Shown one piece after another: positions 51,545 to 61,121 of a stretch of DNA of 64,000 bases. The notes beneath the pieces are model-generated. The model was not told where the DNA came from. It ran no database searches and was given only the letters and a program-made list of their open reading frames with translations. Source of the stretch: Natronosalvus caseinilyticus (lineage in GTDB: Archaea; Halobacteriota; Halobacteria; Halobacteriales; Natrialbaceae); assembly GCF_017357105.1 (NCBI RefSeq), contig NZ_CP071596.1:3472001-3536000 (forward strand). Direction: 5' to 3'. How positions within the stretch are numbered: position 1 is the first letter of the stretch; each line of letters begins with the position of its first letter. The position numbers and the translations under genes were made by a program.

Positions 51545-51755
51545 TGCATCAGCCACGACTCAGGCAACGTGCGCCGACTGCGGGCGGCTGGTCGATTCGG
51601 GCGTGCTCGAGATCGTCTCGACGGGGTTCGGCCCCGGCAACAAGTATACGCTCGACTTTTGCTCGATCACGTGTCGAGCGCGCTGGCGGGGTGACGACGT
51701 CGTCCTCGCAACGACCCGACAAACGACGCTTTCGGCGAATGGTTGGATGGGTTAG
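51537..51755 (+). CDS. Small zinc-finger protein coupled to SWIM gene
   Basis: 72 residues from ATG 51537, overlapping the SWIM gene's end by eight bases. CADCG and FCSITC supply two CxxC-type pairs (the second with three-residue spacing, C-x3-C) around VSTGFGPGNKYTLD. A short zinc-binding adaptor by appearance; function unknown. Confidence 0.6.
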   Translation: MSSASATTQATCADCGRLVDSGVLEIVSTGFGPGNKYTLDFCSITCRARWRGDDVVLATTRQTTLSANGWMG

Positions 51756-51789
51756 AGGTAAGTCACTCTACCTTGTATATTCGGATGAA

Positions 51790-52677
51790 ATGGTAGTAGT
51801 GTTACTTGAATATTTATTGGCACTCCTGCTTATCCCTGCCTTCATACTTCATATTCTTCACTTCGAATGGTTCAAAAAGTACGTCTCCATCGTTTCTCGC
51901 TCTCTGTTCTCTGTTTTACAGATCTTTGTTGGGGTGATGTTTGGGGTGGTGTTGGTGATTCCGAAGTTAGTAGTTGGATCACTGAAAGCAGTCCTAATCG
52001 CTATCCTTTCCGTCGTTTTAGCAGCAATCTATCTGGTCACATTCGTGGTTCCATATGTTGGTGGGAAAGGGAATGTCTGGAGAGAGTCGCTGACGAACGG
52101 AGTGGTAGCGTCATACCTCGCCGTTCAGGTTCGTACTATGCGAGACATGATGGTTCGGATTGTAGCAGAAGAGGATGAACGACATCTCAGCTTCGACGAG
52201 CCAGAAAGGTACCGGACAGAGCTGGATCGAGTAAAGCAGGATGCGACAAACAGACTTGAATCGGGGGAGACACGATTGTCGATACTTCTTGGAGCCATAC
52301 TAATAGCAGCTCAGTTGGCAGGAGTAAAGGTGCTACAGGCCTCAATATATGGAATTCCTATGGATGTGGTAATCGAAGGCTGGCTATTAGTTATCGCGGT
52401 GTCGATAATTTACCGGTCTTCTGTGCTGGAATTCTTGGCATACAGTCCAGATGATGACTTTGAGTCTCTCGACAAGATGGATGCCGCATTAGGCTATCAA
52501 AAAGTTGTATCGCTTGTTGGGTTCGTTCAGGGATTGATGTTTTTGTTGGTGCTCATGGCGGCAGTTTCAAAAGTGAAATACAGTATAATCGAGGACGCGT
52601 TGAGGGCGATGTATACCGATGAACCTTGGGTGTCTTTCACGTGGGAAAGGCTGACTAACTCATCAAACGAACGATAG
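51790..52677 (+). CDS. Multi-pass membrane protein of unknown function
   Basis: 295 residues from ATG 51790; ATG 51739 in the same frame is an alternative. Lower G+C than the neighbours. Hydrophobic segments: VVVLLEYLLALLLIPAFILHI, the LFSVLQIFVGVMFGVVLVIP/LKAVLIAILSVVLAAIYLVTF pair, then a soluble charged region (EEDERHLSFDEPERYRTELDRVKQDATNRLESGETR), a further pair (LSILLGAILIAAQLAGVKVLQ, VIEGWLLVIAVSIIY) and a last helix (VSLVGFVQGLMFLLVLMA). No family is recognised. It ends seven bases from the convergent metallopeptidase gene of the restriction operon. A role in defence is speculation based on position. Confidence 0.6.
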   Translation: MVVVLLEYLLALLLIPAFILHILHFEWFKKYVSIVSRSLFSVLQIFVGVMFGVVLVIPKLVVGSLKAVLIAILSVVLAAIYLVTFVVPYVGGKGNVWRESLTNGVVASYLAVQVRTMRDMMVRIVAEEDERHLSFDEPERYRTELDRVKQDATNRLESGETRLSILLGAILIAAQLAGVKVLQASIYGIPMDVVIEGWLLVIAVSIIYRSSVLEFLAYSPDDDFESLDKMDAALGYQKVVSLVGFVQGLMFLLVLMAAVSKVKYSIIEDALRAMYTDEPWVSFTWERLTNSSNER

Positions 52678-52684
52678 CGAGGTC

Positions 52685-53413
52685 TCAAACCACGAGCGAA
52701 TTGCCGTTCACACGAAGCCACTCCCGCCGGTCCTTATAGTCGGGGGTCAACGTCCCAACGGTATTCCAAAACGCGTCTGAGTGGTCGTCGTGGACATTGT
52801 GCGCCAGCTCGTGAACGATCACATAATCTTGGATGCGAACAGGCGCGAGAATCAGTCGCCAGTTCAACCGGATCGTGCCGTCGAGGTACTCGCCCCAGCT
52901 CCCCTCGAGCTCGCCGACCTCGATCGGGACCGATGAGAGGCCGAGCTTCGCCTCGTAGCGCTCACTCCGCTCGGGGAGATCGGCATCGGCTCGTTGGAGG
53001 TACCAGTCGACGATGGCTTGACGCTTGCGGCGGATGCTGACGTGATCGCTCGGCGCGTCGAACCGATGAGTGCGGAGGGTGAACTCGTTGCCATCGAACG
53101 AGAGCTGTGGCTCGGGGACGTCGGCTTCGATTACGTCGAGGCGGTACTGGCGGCCTCGGTAGGGGAGTTTCTCGCCGCTCAGATACTCACGGGGGTAAGG
53201 TGGCTCCGACTGCTCTTTGAGGTGATAGAGCTTCTCGAGGAGCCACTCACGGCGGCTCTCGAGGACGTCCTCGACCTCGTCGATGGTCATCGTCATCGGC
53301 GCCCGAACGGTTAGCTCGAGGGAGTGGTCAAGCGAGAGGTCAAGCGTTTCGCGATCCGCGACCCAGTCGATCTCGTAGGGGATGACGGTCTGGCCGATAT
53401 GAAACGTTCTCAT
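52685..53413 (-). CDS. YgjP/DUF45-like zinc metallopeptidase of the hsd operon
   Basis: 242 residues from ATG 53413, whose first bases overlap the hsdR stop (ATGA). The gluzincin motif HELAH is at 201-205 with a third His in HDDHSDAF. The N-terminal half is beta-rich with a DVLESRREWLLEKL helix, as in the DUF45 (YgjP-like, M48-related) family often located in type I restriction operons. The exact role in restriction is not established; coupling suggests stoichiometric or regulatory linkage to HsdR. Confidence 0.82.
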   Translation of the reverse strand: MRTFHIGQTVIPYEIDWVADRETLDLSLDHSLELTVRAPMTMTIDEVEDVLESRREWLLEKLYHLKEQSEPPYPREYLSGEKLPYRGRQYRLDVIEADVPEPQLSFDGNEFTLRTHRFDAPSDHVSIRRKRQAIVDWYLQRADADLPERSERYEAKLGLSSVPIEVGELEGSWGEYLDGTIRLNWRLILAPVRIQDYVIVHELAHNVHDDHSDAFWNTVGTLTPDYKDRREWLRVNGNSLVV

Positions 53414-56382
53414 TCGTAGTGGGCACGAGCCAGCTGGATGACGCGATTCGTCAGCTCGTCGCGCTCGGCAGACGTTAAGTCGACCTCGGTCTTGTAGAGT
53501 GCGATCTTCACTCGCTTGCGGATCTTCTGGAGAACGCCCACACGCTCTTTCCACTCGACGAACGTCACTGACTCCTCGACAGCGGCCACGAGCCGCCCCG
53601 TGAGCTCGAGCACGACCTCCTCGTCGAGCTCGGCTTTCTGCTCGCCGAGGACGTCCTCGAGGGCGTGGTAGAACGAGAGTTCGGTCGTCCCGTCGAGGCC
53701 CTTGCGGCGGGCGCGCTGGTGGCGTGACTGCATCTCATTGAGCACCTCTCGAAGCTCTTCGATGATCTCGCGATCGGAGAGGCGCTGTTGTTTGTACTTC
53801 TCGATGAGCTCCTCGACGCGTTCCTGTAGCGAGCCATAGTGGACGGGGTCCTCGTCGAAGCGTACGTTTAGCTCGTGTTTGATGGCGTGTTGCATCTCAC
53901 TCGCTCGAGCTTCGTCGCTCTCTAACGTATCAAGTTTCGCGTCAAACTCGCTCTTGTCCATCACCGAGACGGGCTCGTCGTTCAATACCTCGATTCCCGA
54001 GGAGCGGATGTGGTCCTGAATCAACTCCCGGACCTGCTCGCCGGTCCCCTCGAGGTTCATCTCCTCGTCACGGTAGCGTTGCTTTGTTTGAGCGTAGACG
54101 TCGCTCAGGCGCTCGAGATCCTCTTTGTACGGGTTCGCCATCGGATCCGGGAGGACGATATCCATGAGCGTCGAGAAGCGCTTGAACGCGTTGTTGAACT
54201 CGATGCGGGTGTCCTCGGGCTCGAGCGTCTGGACGCACGCCTCAACGTCGTCGAGATCATCGAAGAACATGATGGCCTTTCGGTGGGCGGCCTCGAGCTC
54301 AGCTCCTTTATCCTCGAGGGGGACCAGTGCGCGCTCGACCTCGTCGGCGCTGAACATCGCGAGCGCTTCGCGGAGATCGTTCGACACGCCGTAGTAGTCG
54401 ATGATCAGCCCGTAGTTCTTGTCGGTGAACGGCCGGTTCACCCGGGCGATCGCCTGTAGGAGGGTGTGCTCTTTCAGTGGCTTGTCAATATACATGACCT
54501 GTGCGACAGGGGCGTCGAAGCCGGTCAACAGCATGTCACAGACGATGAGGAGCTCGACCTCGCCATCGGGATCGACGAACGACTCCTTGTACTCGGCGAG
54601 CTCCGAATCGCTTGGTGCCCAGCGTTTCACGGCCTCGGGGTCGTTGTGGCCGTGCGAGATTACGACGCGTGACTCTGGGCCGTTCAACCGATCGAGTTTC
54701 TCTTTGTAGGTGATGGCCGCGCGCTTGCTCGTGGTGACGACCATTCCCTTGAACGTGTCCGCGATTTCGTTCTCGTAGTGGTCGATGATATCGAGGGCGA
54801 CCTGCTCGATGCGTGACTCGGCTTCGGCGAGATCCTGTGTACGAGCGTAGCGCTTCTTGATCTCCGCTTTCTCGGCGTCGGTGTAGTCGGCGAAAATCCG
54901 ATCGAACATGCGATCGAGCGTCTCCCCCTCGAGGTGCATGTCGGCGAGGCGGCCCTGATAGAGGATCTCGACGGTCGTGTCGTCGGCGAGCGACTGGTCG
55001 ATCGTGTACGTATCAATGTAGTTGCCGAACGTTCGCCGGGTGTCGCGATCGTCCTTCTCGATCGGCGTCCCCGTGAAGCCGATGTAGAACGCGTTCGGGA
55101 GCGCCGTCCGCATGTTATTCGCGAGGTGCTTGTACTGAGTCCGATGGGCCTCGTCGACCATCACGTAAATGTCGTCGTCCGTCGAGAGCTCGGGGAAGTC
55201 ACCCTCCTCGTGCTCCTCGAGCTGGAACTTCTGGATGAGGGTGGTGATCGTCCCACCCGCGTTACTCGAGAGTTTATCGCGGAGGTCGTCGATCCCTTCG
55301 GCGCGCTCAGGGTTCGGGAAGCCACAGCGTTCGAACGTTGCGTGGATCTGTCGATCCAGTGCCTGTCGATCGGTGACGAGGACGAGCGTGGGATCGGCCT
55401 TCTCGCGGCGAAGCTTGAGGCCGAGGAAGAGCATCGTGAGCGACTTCCCTGACCCTTGAGTGTGCCAGACGACGCCACCCGGTGCTTCGCGTTGGTGACG
55501 CTTCTCGATCCGCTCGATGGCTTTGTGTACTGCCCGGTACTGCTGGTAGCGAGCAACCAGTTTCACGCGCTTGTTCTGCTTGTTCTCGAAGACAGTGAAA
55601 TGGCGGAGCTGATCGAGCAAGCGCTCGGGCTCGAACAGCGCGTAAAGCATCCGGTACTGGTCGGGAACGTAGCCGTCGAGATCGAAGCGATCGGCGAGGT
55701 ACTCGTCGTCGACGGGGTAGGGATCGCGCCACGGCTTGTACTGGCCTTTCGGCGTGCCGTAGGTGCCCATCACCGCGCCCTCGTACCACGTCGCGACTGA
55801 GAACTGGTTGTATCGAAAAAGTCGCTCAGCGCCTTCTGAGCCGGTTTCAGTCCGTTCGTTCTGGTAGCGCTGGAGTTGCTCGAGTGCCTCGCTTCGTGGT
55901 TCTTTGATTGTCGGAGCCTTGCATTCGATCACGCCGAGCGGGATGCCGTTGACGAAGAGTACGATGTCCGGCTTGATCGTCTCGATCGGTCCCTCGACGC
56001 GGAATTGGTTGAGCGCGAAGAAGTCGTTATTCTCGGGGTGCTCGTAGTCGATGTACTTGACCGTCTGGTGTTTCTTGCCGTGGCCGCGATCCTGTTTGAC
56101 CGTTGTATGTCGCACGAGCAGCTCGTGAATCTGCTCGTTCTCGTGCATTGTGCTCGTCCCCGCAGTCTGCTGAATCTCGCGGACGACCTTGTTCAGGTTG
56201 TTCTCGTCAAGCCAAGGGTTCAAGCGTTCGACGGCATTACGAAGGCAGGGCTCGAGTACAACAGAGGATAGCGTTTCACGGGATTCATTCCATCCCGTTT
56301 CCTGCTGATCAACGACTTTCCAACCGAGTTGCGCAAGGGTCTTGAGGGCGGGGCGTTCGGTCTCGGCATACTCGTTGGACAT
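53410..56382 (-). CDS. hsdR: Type I restriction enzyme, R subunit
   Basis: 990 residues from ATG 56382. The N-terminal nuclease has Asp139 and Glu153-x-Lys155 in PDIVLFVNGIPLGVIECKAP. The SF2 translocase motor has Walker A TQGSGKSLTM (about 308-317), the DEAH box in VMVDEAHRTQYK, and motif VI near LLQAIARVNRP. The C-terminal helical domain begins near residue 800 and links to the methylase. It cleaves DNA at a distance after ATP-driven translocation when HsdS sites are unmethylated. It starts one base after the hsdS stop. Confidence 0.93.
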   Translation of the reverse strand: MSNEYAETERPALKTLAQLGWKVVDQQETGWNESRETLSSVVLEPCLRNAVERLNPWLDENNLNKVVREIQQTAGTSTMHENEQIHELLVRHTTVKQDRGHGKKHQTVKYIDYEHPENNDFFALNQFRVEGPIETIKPDIVLFVNGIPLGVIECKAPTIKEPRSEALEQLQRYQNERTETGSEGAERLFRYNQFSVATWYEGAVMGTYGTPKGQYKPWRDPYPVDDEYLADRFDLDGYVPDQYRMLYALFEPERLLDQLRHFTVFENKQNKRVKLVARYQQYRAVHKAIERIEKRHQREAPGGVVWHTQGSGKSLTMLFLGLKLRREKADPTLVLVTDRQALDRQIHATFERCGFPNPERAEGIDDLRDKLSSNAGGTITTLIQKFQLEEHEEGDFPELSTDDDIYVMVDEAHRTQYKHLANNMRTALPNAFYIGFTGTPIEKDDRDTRRTFGNYIDTYTIDQSLADDTTVEILYQGRLADMHLEGETLDRMFDRIFADYTDAEKAEIKKRYARTQDLAEAESRIEQVALDIIDHYENEIADTFKGMVVTTSKRAAITYKEKLDRLNGPESRVVISHGHNDPEAVKRWAPSDSELAEYKESFVDPDGEVELLIVCDMLLTGFDAPVAQVMYIDKPLKEHTLLQAIARVNRPFTDKNYGLIIDYYGVSNDLREALAMFSADEVERALVPLEDKGAELEAAHRKAIMFFDDLDDVEACVQTLEPEDTRIEFNNAFKRFSTLMDIVLPDPMANPYKEDLERLSDVYAQTKQRYRDEEMNLEGTGEQVRELIQDHIRSSGIEVLNDEPVSVMDKSEFDAKLDTLESDEARASEMQHAIKHELNVRFDEDPVHYGSLQERVEELIEKYKQQRLSDREIIEELREVLNEMQSRHQRARRKGLDGTTELSFYHALEDVLGEQKAELDEEVVLELTGRLVAAVEESVTFVEWKERVGVLQKIRKRVKIALYKTEVDLTSAERDELTNRVIQLARAHYE

Positions 56383-56383
56383 A

Positions 56384-57583
56384 TCAGTTATTTATGTTAA
56401 CGCGCACTTTTCCAGTGAGGAGGTCCTGCATGAGACCGCGTTTAAGTTCTTGAAGTATTGTGCGTCTTTTGTATTCTTGTTCAATCTTAGCTGTCACCTG
56501 ATTTAGAACATCTGCAATTTCGTCTTGTTCTGATTTTGGTGGTTTGGGGACCTTGAGCGAGTTTAATACTTTTTGATTCAACTTTGGTTGCGCTGTTCCA
56601 GTTGCGTATGGCTCATAGCTTAATACTTCAAAATAGTTCAATAAATAAACAAGGGACATATCACTGTTTGGTTTCAGAACATGTGCGTGGTTATTAACCC
56701 ATGATTTTCCACTTACTTTAAATGAAATGGGCTTGTTTCTTGATAATAGGTTTTCTCCATCTTCTGCTAGTAGTAAGAGTTCGTCGTTAAATAACCAGTC
56801 ATCGACAGTATCAATTTGCCCCGATGCACCGTAATAAGGAATGTCTCCCTCCATCTCCTCACGGTCGGTTTTCTTTACAGGAATTCGTTGGCTATCCAAA
56901 TTGTCAACACATTCACTAACGGTGCATACATCCCAACTACTTGGTATTTTAAAATCAAAGGGCCCCACTCTAAATGGTTGGTACTCTTTGTGTGTTAACC
57001 CATTAATGATTAGATCATTTCTAAGACCGCGTTTCAATTCTTCTGTTTTCTCAATAATCTCGTCTGTTTGCTGGATCTCCTGATCAACTACTGAGAGTAT
57101 ATTAGTGATTTGCTGCTGTTCTGAGAGCGGCGGAGCAGGCATTTGATAATTTTCTAAACGGTTTCTGTCCAAACTTGGAATCGATGTTTGTTCAAGTTCA
57201 TCTGATAGAGAATGTAATGACATATGGTGATAAACAAACCCTAAATCTATTTTATCATGTTTAAATTCCGATAAATAAAAAGCCGTATCTGACGGCCAAC
57301 ATGGTTCACGAAGTAGATAAGCTTCTCCTGCTGAACCTTTCCGCCCGATTACAATCGTGTCATCATCGATCAGGGATTTGTTTACATAATCGTATAATCC
57401 ACTTGAACCCACTGCTGGGATTTCTCCGCCAGTATCAGGGAGTGATTTTCCATATTTTACTTCCGATATTTCTGATATTTTTGTCACACACCATTCTTTA
57501 GGTATTTGGATAGATTTTGGCCCGAGTTGTGCAAATTTGTACCCTTCTTGGAGAGATTTTTCACTGAATTGTCCGCTGGTCAT
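56384..57583 (-). CDS. hsdS: Type I restriction enzyme, S (specificity) subunit
   Basis: 399 residues from ATG 57583, overlapping the hsdM stop (ATGA). Two half-molecules: target recognition domain 1 from about residue 25, first conserved helix with [16 protein letters not shown], target recognition domain 2 ([17 protein letters not shown]), and second conserved helix with [17 protein letters not shown]. The two TRDs decide the bipartite DNA sequence. The gene is visibly A+T rich relative to hsdM and hsdR, a usual sign of separate exchange of S genes. The recognised site cannot be read off. Confidence 0.93.
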   Translation of the reverse strand: MTSGQFSEKSLQEGYKFAQLGPKSIQIPKEWCVTKISEISEVKYGKSLPDTGGEIPAVGSSGLYDYVNKSLIDDDTIVIGRKGSAGEAYLLREPCWPSDTAFYLSEFKHDKIDLGFVYHHMSLHSLSDELEQTSIPSLDRNRLENYQMPAPPLSEQQQITNILSVVDQEIQQTDEIIEKTEELKRGLRNDLIINGLTHKEYQPFRVGPFDFKIPSSWDVCTVSECVDNLDSQRIPVKKTDREEMEGDIPYYGASGQIDTVDDWLFNDELLLLAEDGENLLSRNKPISFKVSGKSWVNNHAHVLKPNSDMSLVYLLNYFEVLSYEPYATGTAQPKLNQKVLNSLKVPKPPKSEQDEIADVLNQVTAKIEQEYKRRTILQELKRGLMQDLLTGKVRVNINN

Positions 57584-59142
57584 CGGTATTGTAAGTCCTC
57601 CATATACTGCTGCAGTTTTTCATCATTCTTCTTCCGCTCTTCCGCTAATTCATCTAACTCTCGAAGCTTCTCGCTTACGTCGATTGGTTCCTCAGGTTCA
57701 GTGGTATCAATATACCGTGAGACACTAAGATTCCAGTCGTTCTCCTCAATCTCCTTTAAGTTGACTAATCGGCTGTGATGATCCTCCTTTCGACCTGAGA
57801 GGTATGTCTCGGCGAGATGATCGACGCCATCCTGTAGAAGTTCGTTCTGATTCGAAAGTTCTTCGTATACCTGTACTCCAGACTCTCGAAGCGTTTGATC
57901 TTCGGCGTAGATGAAGAGGACCTTTTCTTCGCGCTCCTTAGGCTTGTCCTTGTTGAGAATGAGTATACACCCCGGCGAGGACGTATTGTAGAACAAATTC
58001 TCTGGAAGCGCAATCACAGCTTCAACGATGTCGGCCTCGAGTATTGGTTTCCGAATTTTCTTCTCAGATCGTGAGCGGAACAGTACGCCATTGTCCATTA
58101 CGACGCCCGCCTTCCCTGTCTCGTTCAGGCTCGAGATCATCAACTGGATCCACGCCCAGTCACCGCGGTTCGACGGTGGCAATCCATGTTGGAAGCGGCC
58201 GTAGGGCTCGTTCTCTTCGACCCACTCTTTGCTCCATTCCTTCTGATTCCACATAGGATTCGCAATCACTTTGTCGAAGAGCTCGAGCTCGTCGTGTTCG
58301 GTGACGTGCTTGGGTTCGGTGATCGTGTCGCCCTTCGCGATCTTCGCGTCCTTCACCTCGTGAAGGAGCATGTTCATCTGGCCGATTGCCCACGTGTCGA
58401 GGTTGCGCTCTTGTCCGTAGAGGGCGAGATCGTCCATACTGCCGCCGTTGTCGGCGACGTGCTGGGCTGAGTAGATGAGCATCCCACCAGAGCCACAGCA
58501 CGGATCGTAGACGCGATCACCCTCTTCGGGGTTCACACACTCGACGATCAGCTGGACGACCTCACGCGGCGTATAGAACTCCCCACCTTTCTTCCCGGCG
58601 TCGTCGGCGAACTGCCGGATCAGGTACTCGTAGGCACGCCCGAAAATGTCGGGATCTTCAAGGTCCTCGTTGCGATACCGATATGTCCCGAAGTGGCGGA
58701 CGAGCTTGTCGAGCACCTGATCGGGCAGGCGGTCTTTGTCATTGAAGTCGATACTGCTGAGGACGCGATCGTCGATCTCGTCGTTCTCGTCTTCGATCGC
58801 CTCGAGGGCCTTGTTCAACGTCGCGCCGATGTCGGTCGACTGTGCGCTGATGTGTTCCCAGCGAGCGCGTTCGGGCACCCAGAACTCCTCGTGGAGGTCG
58901 CGATCGTCGCGAACCATCCCCTCGGGGATGGCGTGCTCGTCGGCGATCTCAAGGGTTTCCTCGTCGAAGCGGTCGTTGACCCGCTTGAGGAAGAGCATGC
59001 CGAAGATGTAGTTCTTGTAGTCAGAGGAGTCAATGCTACCGCGTAGAATATCAGCGGCCTCCCAGAGATGCGTACGCAGATCGGGGAGGGAGAGCGTGTG
59101 ATCTTCGTCGACGCTCTCGAGCGTCTGCTGTTCTGGATCCAT
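57580..59142 (-). CDS. hsdM: Type I restriction enzyme, M (methyltransferase) subunit
   Basis: 520 residues from ATG 59142. An N-terminal helical domain ([18 protein letters not shown]) precedes the N6-adenine methyltransferase: SAM motif I DPCCGSGG at 213-220 and catalytic NPMW at 295-298 (family NPPF/NPPY). It methylates adenine at the HsdS site and, with HsdS and HsdR, forms the restriction complex. Gene order hsdM-hsdS-hsdR-metallopeptidase is one operon on the minus strand. Confidence 0.93.
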   Translation of the reverse strand: MDPEQQTLESVDEDHTLSLPDLRTHLWEAADILRGSIDSSDYKNYIFGMLFLKRVNDRFDEETLEIADEHAIPEGMVRDDRDLHEEFWVPERARWEHISAQSTDIGATLNKALEAIEDENDEIDDRVLSSIDFNDKDRLPDQVLDKLVRHFGTYRYRNEDLEDPDIFGRAYEYLIRQFADDAGKKGGEFYTPREVVQLIVECVNPEEGDRVYDPCCGSGGMLIYSAQHVADNGGSMDDLALYGQERNLDTWAIGQMNMLLHEVKDAKIAKGDTITEPKHVTEHDELELFDKVIANPMWNQKEWSKEWVEENEPYGRFQHGLPPSNRGDWAWIQLMISSLNETGKAGVVMDNGVLFRSRSEKKIRKPILEADIVEAVIALPENLFYNTSSPGCILILNKDKPKEREEKVLFIYAEDQTLRESGVQVYEELSNQNELLQDGVDHLAETYLSGRKEDHHSRLVNLKEIEENDWNLSVSRYIDTTEPEEPIDVSEKLRELDELAEERKKNDEKLQQYMEDLQYR

Positions 59143-59473
59143 ACCCCTATCCAGTCATTGATGCTATGTGTAACTTTCCGTTCCGAGAGAGAATATCTGG
59201 GGATCGCTCTTGATGGTGTTCGACCTCCGAGCTCGTGGCTTCTTTGGGCCTTCATGCGCGGGCGCGTGCTGATCAATCAGTATCAGTATCGTCGCGACCC
59301 CGATGTATGTAGCCCGTGATTTATGTCCCTGCGCGTGGGTGTAACTCTCGAGGAATTCGCACGACAGCCTCGACCCCCGTGCCAGATCGTCATGAACTCT
59401 CGAGCCGGAATCGACCGATCGTTTATACGGCCTCGCCGCTTTCGGTCAACTTCCAATCGGTTAAATTGAGTAT
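59143..59473. other. Intergenic region between hsdM and tRNA-Arg
   Basis: 331 bases. Holds the hsdM promoter (a TTACAC element about 30 bases before ATG 59142 on the minus strand) and ends with the proximal attachment site at 59472-59490. No gene or strong repeat seen. Confidence 0.45.
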
Positions 59474-59547
59474 GGGCGCTACAGGATTTGAACCCGTGAC
59501 AACTTGGTCCGAAGCCAAGCACTCTGTCCAGACTGAGCTAAGCGCCC
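59474..59547 (-). tRNA. tRNA-Arg (anticodon UCG)
   Basis: Folds as a full cloverleaf on the minus strand: 7-bp acceptor GGGCGCT/AGCGCCC, D-stem GCTC/GAGT, anticodon stem CTTGG/CCAAG with loop CTTCGGA (anticodon TCG, codon CGA), T-stem ACGGG/CCTGT with TTCAAAT loop. No intron; the 3' CCA is not encoded. Its 3' half served as the attachment site for the adjacent element. Confidence 0.92.
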
Positions 59548-59570
59548 ACACCACCTGCTTTTCGTCGACC

Positions 59571-59579
59571 CGGTATAAG
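59571..59579 (-). promoter_or_regulatory. TATA element of tRNA-Arg
   Basis: On the minus strand this reads CTTATACCG, about 25 bases before the tRNA 5' end at 59547, the expected archaeal spacing. Confidence 0.55.
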
Positions 59580-59702
59580 TCACTCGATTCGGGTCGTCCG
59601 AGTCACGTGATCTCACTCTCGAGGCCACCGCCGGCCCCTGTTCCCAGGTAGTGATAATCACCAGCATAGATACCAGTAACGGTGACCAACCCGTAAGTAA
59701 GC

Positions 59703-59885
59703 ATGACTGTCTCCGAATCCCCGGTCGAGTCACCGACCGACCGATCAGCCGACGTCCTCGAGTTGCTCACCGACGAGGAAGGCACCTGGACGATGGTCCC
59801 CGTGGGTGCGACCGGTGACGAGCGAATGACCCAGTGGATTTCCGTCGATAGCGGGGTGCTGTGTGAACTCGAGGAGATGCGCTGA
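59703..59885 (+). CDS. DUF7511-type small protein
   Basis: 60 residues from ATG 59703. Acidic/serine-rich start, a DVLELLTDEEGTWTMVPVG segment and GDERMTQWISVDSGVLCELEEM ending. I recognise it as a haloarchaeal conserved small protein (recalled as DUF7511), without known function. Confidence 0.6.
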   Translation: MTVSESPVESPTDRSADVLELLTDEEGTWTMVPVGATGDERMTQWISVDSGVLCELEEMR

Positions 59886-60047
59886 TTATCGGAGGCAGGT
59901 AGCAGCCTCCAGTGAACCAGGGTCCTCCAGGCTCACTCCGAATTTTTCGTGGCAATGGCGGCGTCTCCAGACATCCTCGAGCAACCTCGAACACCCACAG
60001 ATGGACGTATCGGTCCGTTTATACGGAATCGATGAGCACACCAGCAC

Positions 60048-60893
60048 ATGGCGACGGGAGAGACGATCCGCGGGCTACTCGAACTGACGCGGCCGATGAA
60101 CGTCGTCGCGGCCTCAGTGTTGACGTTCATCGGCGGGTTCGTCGCCGGCGGAGTCGGCGAGGCGCCGCCGCACCTGGGCGCGGCAATCGGGGCGACGGCG
60201 TTCGCCGTCGGTGCAGGCAACGCGATCAACGACTACTTCGACCGGGAGATCGACCGGATCAATCAGCCAGAGCGACCGATTCCTCGAGACGCGGTGTCCC
60301 CACGAGGGGCGCTGGCGTTCAGCCTCGCGATGTTCCTCGCGGCCGTCGCGATCGCAGTCACGTTACCGCCGATTGCGATCGCCATCGCGGTGATCAACCT
60401 CCTCGTGCTGATCACGTACACGGAGTACTTCAAGGGGCTGCCCGGAATCGGCAACGCGCTCGTGGCCTACCTCGTCGGAAGTACGTTCCTGTTCGGTGCG
60501 GCCGCCGTCGGCGACGTCCGGGCGGCGGTCGTCCTGTTCCTGCTCGCCGGCGTGTCGACGCTGACGCGGGAGATCATCAAGGACGTCGAGGACGTCGACG
60601 GCGACCGCGAAGAGGGGCTCAACACGTTGCCCATTGCAATCGGCGAACGATCGGCGCTCCACGTCGCGACGGTCTTGCTCGTCGTCGCGGTGGTGGCCAG
60701 CCCAGTTCCGTACCTGAACGGCTATTTCGGCCTCGCGTACCTGCTCGTCGTCGTCCCCGCTGATCTCGTCATGCTGTACGCGGCCGTCGAGAGTTACCGG
60801 AATCCAACGGCGGGACAATCACACCTCAAGTACGGCATGTTCCTCGCGGCGCTGGCGTTCATCGTCGGTCGCGCCGCGTTGCTCCTTACGTAG
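60048..60893 (+). CDS. Digeranylgeranylglyceryl phosphate synthase (UbiA family)
   Basis: 281 residues from ATG 60048. First Asp-rich motif NAINDYFDREID at 58-69, second DVEDVDGD, and about eight hydrophobic helices. It transfers geranylgeranyl diphosphate to GGGP, the second ether bond of archaeal membrane lipids. Located in the cytoplasmic membrane. Related UbiA enzymes for quinones are an alternative, but the length and the KDVEDVDGD motif fit DGGGPS. Confidence 0.85.
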   Translation: MATGETIRGLLELTRPMNVVAASVLTFIGGFVAGGVGEAPPHLGAAIGATAFAVGAGNAINDYFDREIDRINQPERPIPRDAVSPRGALAFSLAMFLAAVAIAVTLPPIAIAIAVINLLVLITYTEYFKGLPGIGNALVAYLVGSTFLFGAAAVGDVRAAVVLFLLAGVSTLTREIIKDVEDVDGDREEGLNTLPIAIGERSALHVATVLLVVAVVASPVPYLNGYFGLAYLLVVVPADLVMLYAAVESYRNPTAGQSHLKYGMFLAALAFIVGRAALLLT

Positions 60894-61121
60894 TCCACCG
60901 ACCACCGACCACGCCGCCTCGAGACCGGGGCGGTCAGTCTGTAGCGTTGCCAGTCCTGTTCGCCGTTCAGTATTCTCGTTTCCGACGCGAAACACACGCA
61001 GACAACTGTATAATCAAAAGTACTATATCCCGCTTGCTGCATCTACATACCATACGTCAGTGCAGCCGCTGGGAAGTACCGTCGACCGTGACCGTGGCTG
61101 CCGACGAACGGGGTATCTGGT

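Larger units (their letters stand above)
41924..59490. mobile_element. Integrated element (about 17.6 kb) in tRNA-Arg(UCG)
   Basis: A 19-base direct repeat, ATGGGCGCTACAGGATTTG, bounds this region (41924-41942 and 59472-59490). At the right end it is the 3' end of an intact minus-strand tRNA-Arg gene; at the left end it stands alone next to a tyrosine integrase gene. This is the standard result of integration into a tRNA 3' end with the element restoring the gene. Cargo: integrase, regulators, a Rep-like protein with HUH motifs, SWIM and HTH genes, and a type I restriction-modification operon. No capsid, portal or conjugation genes are visible, so it may be an integrated plasmid, a plasmid-provirus derivative or a defence island. 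Several inner segments (hsdS, 51.8-52.7 kb, 43.4-46.1 kb) have visibly lower G+C than the flanks. Confidence 0.8.
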
